DNA of 64,000 bases from CBFFRJ01 sp051486985 (lineage in GTDB: Bacteria; Pseudomonadota; Gammaproteobacteria; Enterobacterales; Enterobacteriaceae), in contig NZ_JAHVDV010000004.1 in the NCBI RefSeq assembly GCF_051486985.1, positions 124,001-188,000 of the forward strand, given 5' to 3'. Positions 8,936 to 17,565 of the stretch are shown here, in pieces. Numbering within the stretch: the stretch's first letter is position 1; every line of letters starts with the position of its first letter. The position numbers and the translations under genes are program-made. The notes under the pieces are model-generated. The model was given only the letters and a program-made list of their open reading frames with translations. It ran no database searches and was not told the origin of the DNA.

Positions 8936-11842
8936 TTACTGATGCGTCACGACGATAAGACGTAACGCATCCAGACGCCAGCCAGCCTGCGACAGGCTTT
9001 CCAGCACCTGCTGACGGTTACTCTCAATGGCAGCAAGCTCATCATCACGAATGTTCGGGTTCACTGCACGCAGTGCTTCAAGGCGAGAGAGTTCTGCGGA
9101 GAGCTTCTCGTCGGCTTCGGTTTTCGCGCCTTCAATCAGGGCCAGGGCCGCTTTCTCCACCTGCGCTTCGCCTTTTTGCAGAATGGTATGCACATCCTGA
9201 TGCACCGCATTGACCAGTTTGCTGCCGGTATGGCGGTTCACCGCACTGAGCTGGCGGTTAAAGCTTTCAAACTCCACCTGACCTGCAAGGTTGGTTCCAT
9301 TTTTATCTACCAGCAGACGAATCGGCGTCGGCGGCAGGAAGCGCGTCAACTGCAGCTGCTTCGGAGCCTGGGCTTCCACCACATAGATAAGTTCAAGCAG
9401 CAGGGTGCCAACAGGCAGTGCTTTGTTCTTCAGCAGTGAAATCGTGCTACTGCCCGTATCGCCTGAGAGGATAAGATCCAGACCGTTACGGATAAGCGGA
9501 TGCTCCCAGGTAATGAACTGCGCATCTTCACGAGACAGCGCGACGTCGCGATCAAAGGTGATGGTGCAGCCATCTTCCGGCAGGCCAGGGAAATCCGGCA
9601 CCAGCATATGATCTGACGGCGTCAGCACGATCATATTCTCGCCGCGATCGTCCTGGTTGATCCCGACGATATCAAACAGGTTCATCGCGAAGCTGATGAG
9701 TCCCGTGTCGTCGTCCTGCTCTGCAATACTCTCGGCCAGTGCCTGGGCGTTTGCACCTCCGTTGGAGTGAATTTCCAGCAGGCGATCGCGGCCTTGCTCA
9801 AGCTGCGCTTTCAGGGCATCGTGCTGTTCGCGACAGGTAGTGATCAGTTCATCAAAGCCCTCGGTCTCTTCGGGGGAGGCCAGGTACCCAATAAGGCGGG
9901 TATGAACCTGATCGTAGATGGCACGACCGGTGGGGCAGGTATGTTCAAAGGCATCCAGCCCTTCGTGATACCAGCGCACCAGCACCGACTGCGCAGTTTT
10001 CTCCAGATACGGAACGTGAATCTGGATATCGTGCGCCTGACCAATACGATCCAGACGGCCGATACGCTGTTCCAGCAGATCCGGGTTAAACGGCAGATCG
10101 AACATCACCAGGTGGCTGGCAAACTGGAAGTTACGTCCTTCCGAGCCAATCTCGGAACACAGCAGAACCTGAGCACCACTGTCTTCTTCACCAAACCACG
10201 CGGCTGCGCGGTCACGTTCAATGATCGACATGCCTTCATGGAACACCGCTGCGCGGATACCTTCGCGTTCACGTAAAACCTGCTCCAGTTGCAGCGCGGT
10301 GGCCGCTTTGGCACAGATGACCAACACTTTTTGCGAGCGGTGGCTTGTGAGGTAACCCATCAACCACTCAACGCGCGGATCGAAGTTCCACCAGGTGCCG
10401 GTGTCGCCTTCAAATTCCTGATAGATCTGCTCCGGGTAAAGCATGTCACGAGCGCGATCTTCCTGGCTTTTGCGCGCCCCCATGATGCCCGAAACCTTGA
10501 TGGCGGTCTGATACTGGGTGGGGAGCGGCAACTTAATGGTGTGCAGCTCTCGTTTCGGGAAGCCTTTCACACCGTTACGGGTATTACGGAACAGCACGCG
10601 GCTGGTGCCGTGGCGGTCCATAAGCATTGAAATCAGCTCCTGACGTGCTGCATCAGCACCCTCTTTATCGCTGTTCGCGGTCTGCAAAAGAGGTTCAATA
10701 TCCTGCTCGCCAATCAGGTCGCTCAGCATATTGAGGTCGGCATCACTCAGGCGTTTACCTTCCAGCAGGAGTGCTACGGCATCGGCAACCGGGCGGTAAT
10801 TCTGTTGTTCATCCACAAACTGAGCGAAATCGTGAAAACGATTTGGGTCCAGCAGGCGCAGACGGGCAAAGTGGCTCTCCAGCCCCAGCTGTTCCGGCGT
10901 GGCGGTCAGCAGCAAAATGCCAGGTACGCGTTCGGCCAGCTGCTCAATAGCCATGTACTCACGGCTTGGCGCCTCTTCGCTCCAGACAAGGTGATGCGCT
11001 TCGTCGACCACCATCAGGTCCCATTCTGCGTCACAAAGGTGTTCGAGACGCTGCTTGTTACGGCGAACGAAATCGAGGGAGCAGATGACCAGCTGTTCGG
11101 TCTCAAACGGGTTATCCGCATCGTGCTGCGCTTCGGCATAACGTTCATCATCAAACAGCGCAAAGCGCAGGTTGAAGCGGCGCAGCATCTCTACCAGCCA
11201 CTGATGCTGAAGGGTTTCCGGCAGGACAATCAGCACACGTTCAGCAGCCCCGGACAGCAGTTGCTGATGCAGAATCATCCCGGCTTCAATCGTTTTACCC
11301 AGGCCCACTTCATCAGCCAGCAGGACGCGGGGGGCGTAGCGACGGCCCACATCGTGTGCAATGTGCAACTGATGAGGGATCAGGCTGGTGCGCTGCCCGC
11401 GCAGGCCGCTCCACGGCATGCGGTACTGTTCGCTCTGGTATTTACGTGCGCGGTAACGCAGGGAAAAGCGATCCATACGGTCAATCTGACCCGCAAAAAG
11501 CCGGTCCTGCGGTTTGCTGAACACCAGTTTGCTGTCGAGCATCACCTCGCGCAGCATCGTGTTCGCTTCTTCCGTGTCTAAACGGGTACCGATATAGGCG
11601 AGCAGGCCGTTTTCTTCTTTAACTTCGTCGATGCTCATCTGCCAGCCTTCGTGGCTGGTCACCGTATCGCCAGGATTAAACATCACACGCGTGACGGGGG
11701 AGTCACTGCGTGCGTAAAGACGGTTTTCTCCGGTCGCGGGGAAAAGCAATGTGACAGTTCGCGCATCCATCGCAACGACGGTTCCAAGTCCGAGTTCGCT
11801 TTCCGTGTCGCTGATCCAGCGTTGACCAAGTTTAAAAGGCAT
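8936..11842 (-). CDS. rapA: RNA polymerase-associated Swi2/Snf2 ATPase RapA
   Basis: Synonym hepA. ATP-driven translocase that binds RNA polymerase and promotes recycling of stalled or post-termination polymerase. The 968-residue protein has N-terminal SH3-like (Tudor) segments beginning GQRWISDTE, the helicase core with Walker A in DEVGLGKTIEAG and the DEAHHL box, the second RecA lobe with SEIGSEGRNFQ and QRIGRLDRIGQ, and a long C-terminal region specific to RapA. It starts at an ATG and is followed closely by rluA. Confidence 0.98.
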   Translation of the reverse strand: MPFKLGQRWISDTESELGLGTVVAMDARTVTLLFPATGENRLYARSDSPVTRVMFNPGDTVTSHEGWQMSIDEVKEENGLLAYIGTRLDTEEANTMLREVMLDSKLVFSKPQDRLFAGQIDRMDRFSLRYRARKYQSEQYRMPWSGLRGQRTSLIPHQLHIAHDVGRRYAPRVLLADEVGLGKTIEAGMILHQQLLSGAAERVLIVLPETLQHQWLVEMLRRFNLRFALFDDERYAEAQHDADNPFETEQLVICSLDFVRRNKQRLEHLCDAEWDLMVVDEAHHLVWSEEAPSREYMAIEQLAERVPGILLLTATPEQLGLESHFARLRLLDPNRFHDFAQFVDEQQNYRPVADAVALLLEGKRLSDADLNMLSDLIGEQDIEPLLQTANSDKEGADAARQELISMLMDRHGTSRVLFRNTRNGVKGFPKRELHTIKLPLPTQYQTAIKVSGIMGARKSQEDRARDMLYPEQIYQEFEGDTGTWWNFDPRVEWLMGYLTSHRSQKVLVICAKAATALQLEQVLREREGIRAAVFHEGMSIIERDRAAAWFGEEDSGAQVLLCSEIGSEGRNFQFASHLVMFDLPFNPDLLEQRIGRLDRIGQAHDIQIHVPYLEKTAQSVLVRWYHEGLDAFEHTCPTGRAIYDQVHTRLIGYLASPEETEGFDELITTCREQHDALKAQLEQGRDRLLEIHSNGGANAQALAESIAEQDDDTGLISFAMNLFDIVGINQDDRGENMIVLTPSDHMLVPDFPGLPEDGCTITFDRDVALSREDAQFITWEHPLIRNGLDLILSGDTGSSTISLLKNKALPVGTLLLELIYVVEAQAPKQLQLTRFLPPTPIRLLVDKNGTNLAGQVEFESFNRQLSAVNRHTGSKLVNAVHQDVHTILQKGEAQVEKAALALIEGAKTEADEKLSAELSRLEALRAVNPNIRDDELAAIESNRQQVLESLSQAGWRLDALRLIVVTHQ

Positions 11843-11974
11843 AAATGGACTCTATATCTTAAATTGCAGGCAATAGTTCGTCACCGTCTGACAGGCAGGC
11901 GGGCGTCTAATGTTGGGGCCAGGAATAGAAAGGGCGCTATGGTACTGGATGGCAATGATTTCGTCACTACTCCT

Positions 11975-12101
11975 TATACCCGTTGTCTTTCATGTTGCCT
12001 CTTTGTTGGCTGACGTCAGATACCACCACCATAATGTGTACTCTGTTGATGGGGATGTGCTCAGTGGTCGTCGCAATGCAACCTGACATCCAACGTCATC
12101 A
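11975..12101. repeat. Degenerate ERIC-like element, inverted orientation
   Basis: This part of the 294-bp gap upstream of rapA can be matched to a heavily diverged ERIC (IRU) repeat read in reverse. It begins TATACCCGT (11975 onward), continues with GTTGGCTG, and later has GGGGAT, GTGCTCA and ATGCAACCTGA, in the order expected of the reversed ERIC consensus and within about 127 bp. The identification is by eye from memory of the consensus and is weaker than that of the element at 26630. Confidence 0.45.
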
Positions 12102-12136
12102 GGGCGCAAAACTGACAAGTGTTCACGCTCATTGTG

Positions 12137-14494
12137 TCAAAACAGTCCCAGTTGCCCCGTCAGTAGTGTAGCAAAATCATCGTCGGTGAAAGGTAAGATT
12201 CCATCGGCAACGGGCATCAGCTGTTTGGTCAGATAGTGATCATAGTCCAGCGGCGAATGCTGATAGTCGAGCGGCTCAGGTCCTTGCGTAGTCCAGACAT
12301 ATTTGATGGTTCCCCGATTCTGATACTGGGCGGGCCGTCCGCGTTTCAGGTTCTCTTCATCAGCAAGACGGGCGGCGCGAACATGGGGCGGCACATTGCG
12401 TTCATACTCGGCAAGGGGCCGACGCAGGCGCTTGCGATACACCAGCTGGTCATCCAGTTTTCCCTCTAACAGATCCTTAATGGTTTCGCGAACAAAGTCC
12501 TGATAAGGCTCACGGCGGAAAATACGCAGGTAGAGGTCTTTCTGAAATCTTTGCGCCAGTGGGGTCCAGTCGGTGCGCACCGTCTCCAGCCCTTTAAATA
12601 CCATGCGTTGCGCTTCACCTTCCTGAATCAGCCCGGCGTAACGCTTCTTGCTCCCCTGGTCGGTGCCGCGAATGGTCGGCATTAAAAAGCGACAAAAATG
12701 GGTTTCAAACTCCAGCTCCATCGCGCTGGTGAGGTTCTGCGCCTTCAGATGCGCCGTCCACCAGTCGTTCACATGCGCCACCAGCGCCTGGCCTATGCGC
12801 GCTGCGTCTTCCTCACTATGGGCCTTTTTCAGCCATACAAAGGTCGAGTCGGTGTCACCGTAAATTACGTCGTAGCCCTTTTCCTCGATCAGCGTTTTTG
12901 TCTGGCGCATGATCTCATGGCCGCGCATGGTGATTGACGACGCCAGACGAGGATCGAAAAAGCGACAGGCGCTGGTACCGAGCACGCCATAAAAGGCATT
13001 CATAATGATTTTCAGCGCCTGCGAGAGCGGTTTGTTCCCGGTGCGTTTTGCTTCATCACGTCCTTGCCATATCTGGCCGACGATACCCGGCAGACAGTGG
13101 GTTTGCCGGGAAAACCACGCCCCAAGAAAACCCTCCGTACTCTGTTCTGCATCGGGGCTGGCCATGCCTTCCACCAGCCCGACGGGGTCGATAAGAAAAG
13201 TGCGGATGATGGAGGGGTAGAGGCTTTTGTAATCCAGCACCAGCACCGAATCGTACAGACCCGGGCGCGAGTCCATTACGTAGCCGCCAGGACTGGCCTG
13301 TGGCGGCACATCGCCGAGGTTGGGGGCGACGTAGCCCGCGCGGTGCATGCGGGGGAAATAGAGGTGGCTGAAGGCAGCGACGGACCCGCCGTGGCGATCA
13401 ACCGCCAGACCATTGACCGTCGCCCGTTCAAGCAGAAACGGCATGATCTCAGTTTTGTGGAAAATGCGCGTGACCAGCTCACAATCTTTCAGGTTATAGG
13501 TGGCGAGGGCGGGTTTATCCTCGGCAAAGCGGCGTTCGATCTCATCCATGCGATCCCAGGGGTTATCAATGGCTTTTCCTTCGCCTAATAACGCCTGCGA
13601 CACTGATTCCAGTGAAAATGAGGGGAATGACCAGAAGGCGGATTTAAGTGCATCGATGCCATCAATGATCAACCGACCCGTAGCCTGGGCGAAGAAAACG
13701 CCATTTTTAAAGCCATGTTCACGCCATTCGAGAAGAGCGTTGCCGCGCCCCAGCAGCAGAGGAACCCGGTAACGGTCGGCGCTCTTTTGCAGCACGCGCA
13801 GATCAAATTGCACCACGTTCCAGCCAATGATTACGTCAGGATCGTGCCTGGCAAACCAGGCGTTGAGCTTTTCAAGCAGTTGCGGGCGACTGTTAACGTA
13901 CTCAAGGTGAAAATCGAGCCCGCTGTCATCACCGTTGGCCGGCCCCAGCATATAAACCGTGCGCTGACCGCAGCCTTCAAGACCAATGCAATAGAGTTCA
14001 CCGTGGCGGGTGGTTTCAATATCCAGCGAGACCCATTTCAAAGAGGGGCGGTAATCCGGATTCGGTTTAAGACGGGCATTCACTAACCTTTGACCCTGCC
14101 CATCGCCGTCGACCCAGACGGGCGCCGTAATAAAGCGCTCCATCAGAAAACGTTCAGGTGGGCGTATATCGGCTTCATACACGGTGACGCCGCCGTCGCG
14201 TAGCAGCTTTTCATAACGCATGAGCTGGCGGTGGGCGCGGCAGTACAGGCCGTGTACCGGCTGGCGATGGAAATCGGATAGCTGGAGAGGGGCGAGGCGG
14301 AAATGATGTTCACCATCGAGCAGGCGCTGAGCCTGCGCAACCTGCGAGGAGGGGATAAACGCGACGGACTCCTGAGGCGGCAGAAAAACCTGCAACGGCC
14401 CGCTGTCCGTTGCCAGCCAGAACTCTACTTCAGTGCCCTGCGGCGTGTCCCGCCAGTGCCGGGTCAGTAAAAAGCCTTCTCGCGCCTGCGTCAC
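12137..14494 (-). CDS. polB: DNA polymerase II
   Basis: SOS-inducible family B polymerase with 3'-5' proofreading, used in replication restart and lesion bypass. The 785-residue protein starts at GTG, as in E. coli. The N-terminal exonuclease motif DIETTRHGE lies near residue 155, followed by the polymerase motifs DYKSLYPSI (about 420), KIIMNAFYG and YGDTDS (about 547), where the paired aspartates bind metal. It ends in the beta-clamp-binding tail QLGLF. Two LexA-like boxes and a TATAAT element lie just upstream, inside and next to the 3' end of the preceding gene. Confidence 0.98.
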   Translation of the reverse strand: MTQAREGFLLTRHWRDTPQGTEVEFWLATDSGPLQVFLPPQESVAFIPSSQVAQAQRLLDGEHHFRLAPLQLSDFHRQPVHGLYCRAHRQLMRYEKLLRDGGVTVYEADIRPPERFLMERFITAPVWVDGDGQGQRLVNARLKPNPDYRPSLKWVSLDIETTRHGELYCIGLEGCGQRTVYMLGPANGDDSGLDFHLEYVNSRPQLLEKLNAWFARHDPDVIIGWNVVQFDLRVLQKSADRYRVPLLLGRGNALLEWREHGFKNGVFFAQATGRLIIDGIDALKSAFWSFPSFSLESVSQALLGEGKAIDNPWDRMDEIERRFAEDKPALATYNLKDCELVTRIFHKTEIMPFLLERATVNGLAVDRHGGSVAAFSHLYFPRMHRAGYVAPNLGDVPPQASPGGYVMDSRPGLYDSVLVLDYKSLYPSIIRTFLIDPVGLVEGMASPDAEQSTEGFLGAWFSRQTHCLPGIVGQIWQGRDEAKRTGNKPLSQALKIIMNAFYGVLGTSACRFFDPRLASSITMRGHEIMRQTKTLIEEKGYDVIYGDTDSTFVWLKKAHSEEDAARIGQALVAHVNDWWTAHLKAQNLTSAMELEFETHFCRFLMPTIRGTDQGSKKRYAGLIQEGEAQRMVFKGLETVRTDWTPLAQRFQKDLYLRIFRREPYQDFVRETIKDLLEGKLDDQLVYRKRLRRPLAEYERNVPPHVRAARLADEENLKRGRPAQYQNRGTIKYVWTTQGPEPLDYQHSPLDYDHYLTKQLMPVADGILPFTDDDFATLLTGQLGLF

Positions 14495-14525
14495 ACCGTT
14501 CTCTCACTCTGCCATTCACGGCGAG

Positions 14526-14531
14526 ATTATA
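14526..14531 (-). promoter_or_regulatory. Putative polB -10 element
   Basis: A perfect TATAAT on the minus strand, about 32 nt upstream of the polB GTG, so the predicted leader is short. No good -35 hexamer is seen at 16-18 nt spacing; the LexA-like boxes occupy that position. Confidence 0.5.
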
Positions 14532-15165
14532 ACCTGGAATGATCGTCAGTACTGATTTTTTGTACAGGTATCACCGGGAGATAGCGCAGGATCCGGTAGC
14601 CCGTGTAATAAAAGGCTTCGCGCAGCAGGAAGGGAAACCGGGTCGACCCGCTTTGATAGCGGCTGGCGGTAGTGGGAGAAGACCAGCTTTCAATGTGATT
14701 ATCCCAGGCGATAATACGCATGCGCAGCATATGCAGGGGGTCACTCACCAGGAGCGCCGTCTTAAGCTGATGACGATGCATAAGCTCTGCGGCATAGCGC
14801 AGGTTTTCACGCGTGACGGTCGACCGCTCTTCGATAAGAATATCGGCATCCGGGACAGCGTTTGCCAGCACGTAGGCTTTTGCCACCGCGGCGTCCGAGC
14901 GCGTGGCGCCTGGGCTCATCCCACCGGTCAAAATCAATGTCCTGACAAAACCTTCGTGATAAAGCCAGATGGCGTGATCCAGTCGTGCTTTAAAAACCGC
15001 CCCCGGACCCTCGCCTTTAATCCCTGCGCCTGCGACGATGGCACAGTCTGCATGGCGCGTCTGATCCTGTTTGCTGAACTGCCAGATAGCCACGGCATTA
15101 TAGATGATGACAATAAGCGCAGTGATCGCCCCCATTACCACCAGTTTGATTATGCCTTTGCGCAT
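14527..15165 (-). CDS. DUF218 (YdcF/SanA-type) inner-membrane protein
   Basis: Function unknown. The 212-residue protein has one N-terminal transmembrane segment (about 5-26), then a DUF218 domain facing the periplasm. The domain opens with ADCAIVAGAGIKGEGP, followed by the conserved RLDHAIWLYHEGF helix, LILTGGMSP, IEERSTVTREN and the VSDPLHMLRM segment typical of the SanA/ElyC/YdcF family, some of which affect vancomycin sensitivity and envelope polymer synthesis. I start it at ATG 15163-15165, which has AGGAT 7 nt upstream; the frame stays open to a TTG at 15198. It sits between polB and araD, where E. coli K-12 has no gene, and its 3' end overlaps the putative polB operator. Confidence 0.8.
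   Translation of the reverse strand: MRKGIIKLVVMGAITALIVIIYNAVAIWQFSKQDQTRHADCAIVAGAGIKGEGPGAVFKARLDHAIWLYHEGFVRTLILTGGMSPGATRSDAAVAKAYVLANAVPDADILIEERSTVTRENLRYAAELMHRHQLKTALLVSDPLHMLRMRIIAWDNHIESWSSPTTASRYQSGSTRFPFLLREAFYYTGYRILRYLPVIPVQKISTDDHSRL
14532..14569 (-). promoter_or_regulatory. Two adjacent LexA-like (SOS) boxes upstream of polB
   Basis: Two sites have the CTG-N10-CAG core. On the plus strand the first is CTGATTTTTTGTACAG (14552-14567, with flanks TA and GT) and the second is CTGGAATGATCGTCAG (14534-14549). The first is the better match to the enterobacterial SOS box. Together they cover the region just upstream of the TATAAT element, so LexA binding would block polB transcription, as expected from polB being an SOS gene in E. 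coli. Confidence 0.6.
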
Positions 15166-15270
15166 GATGCGGATCCTTTGTGATCGGTCAGGCAACAACG
15201 TTACCTGTTATCATTGTAGATTCAACATTCATGAAGACGTAATGCAAAAATTCGGAACTTACAAAGGGAT

Positions 15271-15293
15271 AAGCGAAGCAGGACGCTTCGCTT
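15271..15293 (-). terminator. Possible araBAD terminator hairpin
   Basis: Perfect inverted repeat AAGCGAAGC (15271-15279) and GCTTCGCTT (15285-15293) with a 5-nt loop, 13 nt past the araD stop. There is no clear U-tract after it, so it may be a transcript-stabilising 3' hairpin rather than an intrinsic terminator. Confidence 0.5.
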
Positions 15294-15305
15294 CATGCAC
15301 GTGGA

Positions 15306-16001
15306 TTACTGACCGTAATAGGCTTTTGCGCCATGTTTACGCAGGTAGTGTTTGTCGAGCAGGGTTTGCTGCATGGCGGGCAACTCAGGGGTAAGCTGGC
15401 GGCAGAAAATACCCATGTAAGCTACCTCTTCCAGCACAATGGCGTTATGTACCGCATCGTCAGCATTTTTTCCCCAGGCGAAAGGCCCGTGAGAATGTAC
15501 CAGCACGCCGGGCATCTGCGCCGGATCGATACCCTGAGTTTTAAAGGCTTCGACGATAACGTTGCCGGTTTCCCATTCGTACTCGCCGTTAATTTCCGCA
15601 TCGGTCATTTTGCGTGTGCAGGGAATGGCACCGTAGAAGTAATCCGCATGGGTTGTGCCAGTGGCGGGTATGGATTTGCCCGCTTGCGCCCAGATGGTGG
15701 CGTGGCGCGAGTGGGTGTGGACGATTCCGCCTATGGTCGGGAACGCCTGATAGAGCAGACGGTGAGTGGGGGTGTCAGAAGAGGGCTTTTTACTGCCTTC
15801 CACGACTTCGCCGGTCTCCAGGCTCACGACCACCATATCCTCTGCTGTCATCACCGCGTAATCAACGCCGGAAGGCTTAATGACCAGCACGCCCTGTTCG
15901 CGATCTACCGCACTGACGTTGCCCCAGGTCAGGGTCACCAGGTTATGTTCAGGCAGGGCAAGATTGGCTTCCAGTACCTGCTGTTTAAGATTCTCTAGCA
16001 T
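15306..16001 (-). CDS. araD: L-ribulose-5-phosphate 4-epimerase
   Basis: Last step of the arabinose pathway: converts L-ribulose 5-phosphate to D-xylulose 5-phosphate, which enters the pentose phosphate pathway. The 231-residue class II aldolase/adducin-family protein has the zinc-binding histidines in HTHSRHATIW (about 95-97) and HSHGPFAWG (about 171). Third gene of araBAD, separated from araA by 51 nt containing a GC-rich hairpin that may lower its expression relative to araA. Confidence 0.98.
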   Translation of the reverse strand: MLENLKQQVLEANLALPEHNLVTLTWGNVSAVDREQGVLVIKPSGVDYAVMTAEDMVVVSLETGEVVEGSKKPSSDTPTHRLLYQAFPTIGGIVHTHSRHATIWAQAGKSIPATGTTHADYFYGAIPCTRKMTDAEINGEYEWETGNVIVEAFKTQGIDPAQMPGVLVHSHGPFAWGKNADDAVHNAIVLEEVAYMGIFCRQLTPELPAMQQTLLDKHYLRKHGAKAYYGQ

Positions 16002-16021
16002 GCTTTCCTCCAGGAAAAAGC

Positions 16022-16039
16022 GGCCTGCCGGAGCAGGCC
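16022..16039 (-). other. Intercistronic hairpin between araA and araD
   Basis: Perfect stem GGCCTGC (16022-16028) with GCAGGCC (16033-16039) and a 4-nt loop. On the transcribed strand it is followed by GCTTTTTCC, so it could act as a partial terminator or as an RNA-stability element between araA and araD. E. coli also has repeat or hairpin sequence in this interval. Confidence 0.6.
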
Positions 16040-16052
16040 AAATGTTCCCCTG

Positions 16053-17555
16053 TTAACGTTTGGAGCCGTAATACACTTCATTCCAGCGCAGCGCGTCTTT
16101 AAAGGCAGGCAGGCGGGTATCGTTGTCAATAACAGCAAGTTCAATGCCGTGCAGTTCGCTGAACTGACGCATATCGTCCAGGGTGAGAGCGTGACTAAAG
16201 ACGGTGTGGTGCGCACCGCCAGCGATGATCCAGGCCTCTGAGGCGGTTTGCAGATCCGGCTGGGCTTTCCACAGGGCATTAGCAACCGGCAGCTTCGGCA
16301 GCGCGTGTGGGGTTTCCACTGCATCCACGCAGTTCACCAGCAGGCGGAAGCGATCGCCCAGATCGATCAGGCTCGCATTGATGGCCGGCCCGGTTTTGGT
16401 AGAGAAGATCAGACGTGCCGGATCGGCTTTTCCGCCGATGCCGAGGTACTGCACGTCGAGGATCGGTTTTTCATCAAGCGCGATGGTCGGGCACACTTCC
16501 AGCATATGGGAACCGAGCGCCAGATCGTTGTTCTCTTCAAAGTGGTAGGTGTAATCCTCCATAAAGGAGGTGCCGCCCTGCAGACCGGTCGACATCACCT
16601 TCATGATGCGAAGCAGAGCGGCAGTTTTCCAGTCGCCTTCACCGGCAAAGCCGTAGCCCTGCTGCATCAGACGTTGAACCGCAAGGCCTGGCAGCTGTTT
16701 CAGGCCATGAAGATCCTCAAAGGTAGTGGTGAAGGCATGGAATCCGCCCTGTTCGAGGAAGCGTTTCATCCCCAGTTCAATGCGTGCGGCATCAATCACA
16801 TTCTGGCGTTTGTCGCCGTTCACCTGCGCGGCAGCGGTCAGGCGATAGCTGCTTTCATATTCATCCACCAGTGCGCTGATGTCGCCGTCGCTGATACTGT
16901 TTACGACCTGAACCAGGTCGCCAACGGCCCAGGTATTTACCGAGAAGCCGAACTTGATCTGTGCTGCCACTTTATCGCCATCGGTCACGGCCACTTCACG
17001 CATGTTATCGCCAAAGCGGCACACTTTCAGGTGACGGGTGTCCTGTTTAGAGACGGCCTGACGCATCCAGGCGCCGATACGCTGGTGCGCTTTTTTATCC
17101 TGCCAGTGGCCGGTAACCACGTCGTGCTGCTGGCGCATACGGGCACCGATGAAGCCGAACTCACGACCACCGTGCGCGGTCTGGTTCAGGTTCATAAAGT
17201 CCATATCAATGCTGTCCCACGGCAGGGACGCATTAAACTGGGTATGGAACTGCAGCAACGGCTTGTTAAGAATGGTGAGGCCGTTAATCCACATTTTGGC
17301 GGGTGAGAAGGTGTGCAGCCACACCACCATACCGGCACATTTGTCGTCGTAATTGGCGTCACGGCAGATGTTTGTTATCTCATCCGGTGAGGTGCCGAGC
17401 GGCTTGAGTACCAGTTTGCAGGGCAGTTTGGCTTCGGCGTTCAGCGCGTTAACGACTTGTTCGCCATGCTGCGTCACCTGACGCAGCGCTTCGGGTCCGT
17501 AAAGGTGTTGGCTGCCAATCACAAACCAAATTTCATAATTATCAAAAATCGTCAT
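16053..17555 (-). CDS. araA: L-arabinose isomerase
   Basis: Cytoplasmic manganese-dependent isomerase converting L-arabinose to L-ribulose, the first step of arabinose catabolism. It is 500 residues, the same length as the E. coli enzyme. It begins with YEIWFVIGSQHLYG and contains the HTFSPAKMWI and QFNASLPWDSIDMDFMN segments of the family; active-site glutamates lie in the GEGDWKTAALLRIMK and SFMEDYTYHF regions. It lies 10 nt downstream of araB in one operon. Confidence 0.98.
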   Translation of the reverse strand: MTIFDNYEIWFVIGSQHLYGPEALRQVTQHGEQVVNALNAEAKLPCKLVLKPLGTSPDEITNICRDANYDDKCAGMVVWLHTFSPAKMWINGLTILNKPLLQFHTQFNASLPWDSIDMDFMNLNQTAHGGREFGFIGARMRQQHDVVTGHWQDKKAHQRIGAWMRQAVSKQDTRHLKVCRFGDNMREVAVTDGDKVAAQIKFGFSVNTWAVGDLVQVVNSISDGDISALVDEYESSYRLTAAAQVNGDKRQNVIDAARIELGMKRFLEQGGFHAFTTTFEDLHGLKQLPGLAVQRLMQQGYGFAGEGDWKTAALLRIMKVMSTGLQGGTSFMEDYTYHFEENNDLALGSHMLEVCPTIALDEKPILDVQYLGIGGKADPARLIFSTKTGPAINASLIDLGDRFRLLVNCVDAVETPHALPKLPVANALWKAQPDLQTASEAWIIAGGAHHTVFSHALTLDDMRQFSELHGIELAVIDNDTRLPAFKDALRWNEVYYGSKR

Positions 17556-17565
17556 TATTGTGTCC

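Noticed and set aside
10805..11581. 258-codon open frame antisense to rapA
   Set aside because: It sits over the conserved rapA helicase motifs, so the constraint is from the sense gene; no features of its own.
11983..12171. 62-codon open frame in the rapA-polB gap
   Set aside because: It runs through the ERIC-like sequence and into the 3' end of polB on the opposite strand; it has no coding character.
16248..17306. 352-codon open frame antisense to araA
   Set aside because: A shadow of the conserved araA gene produced by codon bias; no homology recognised and no plausible start context.
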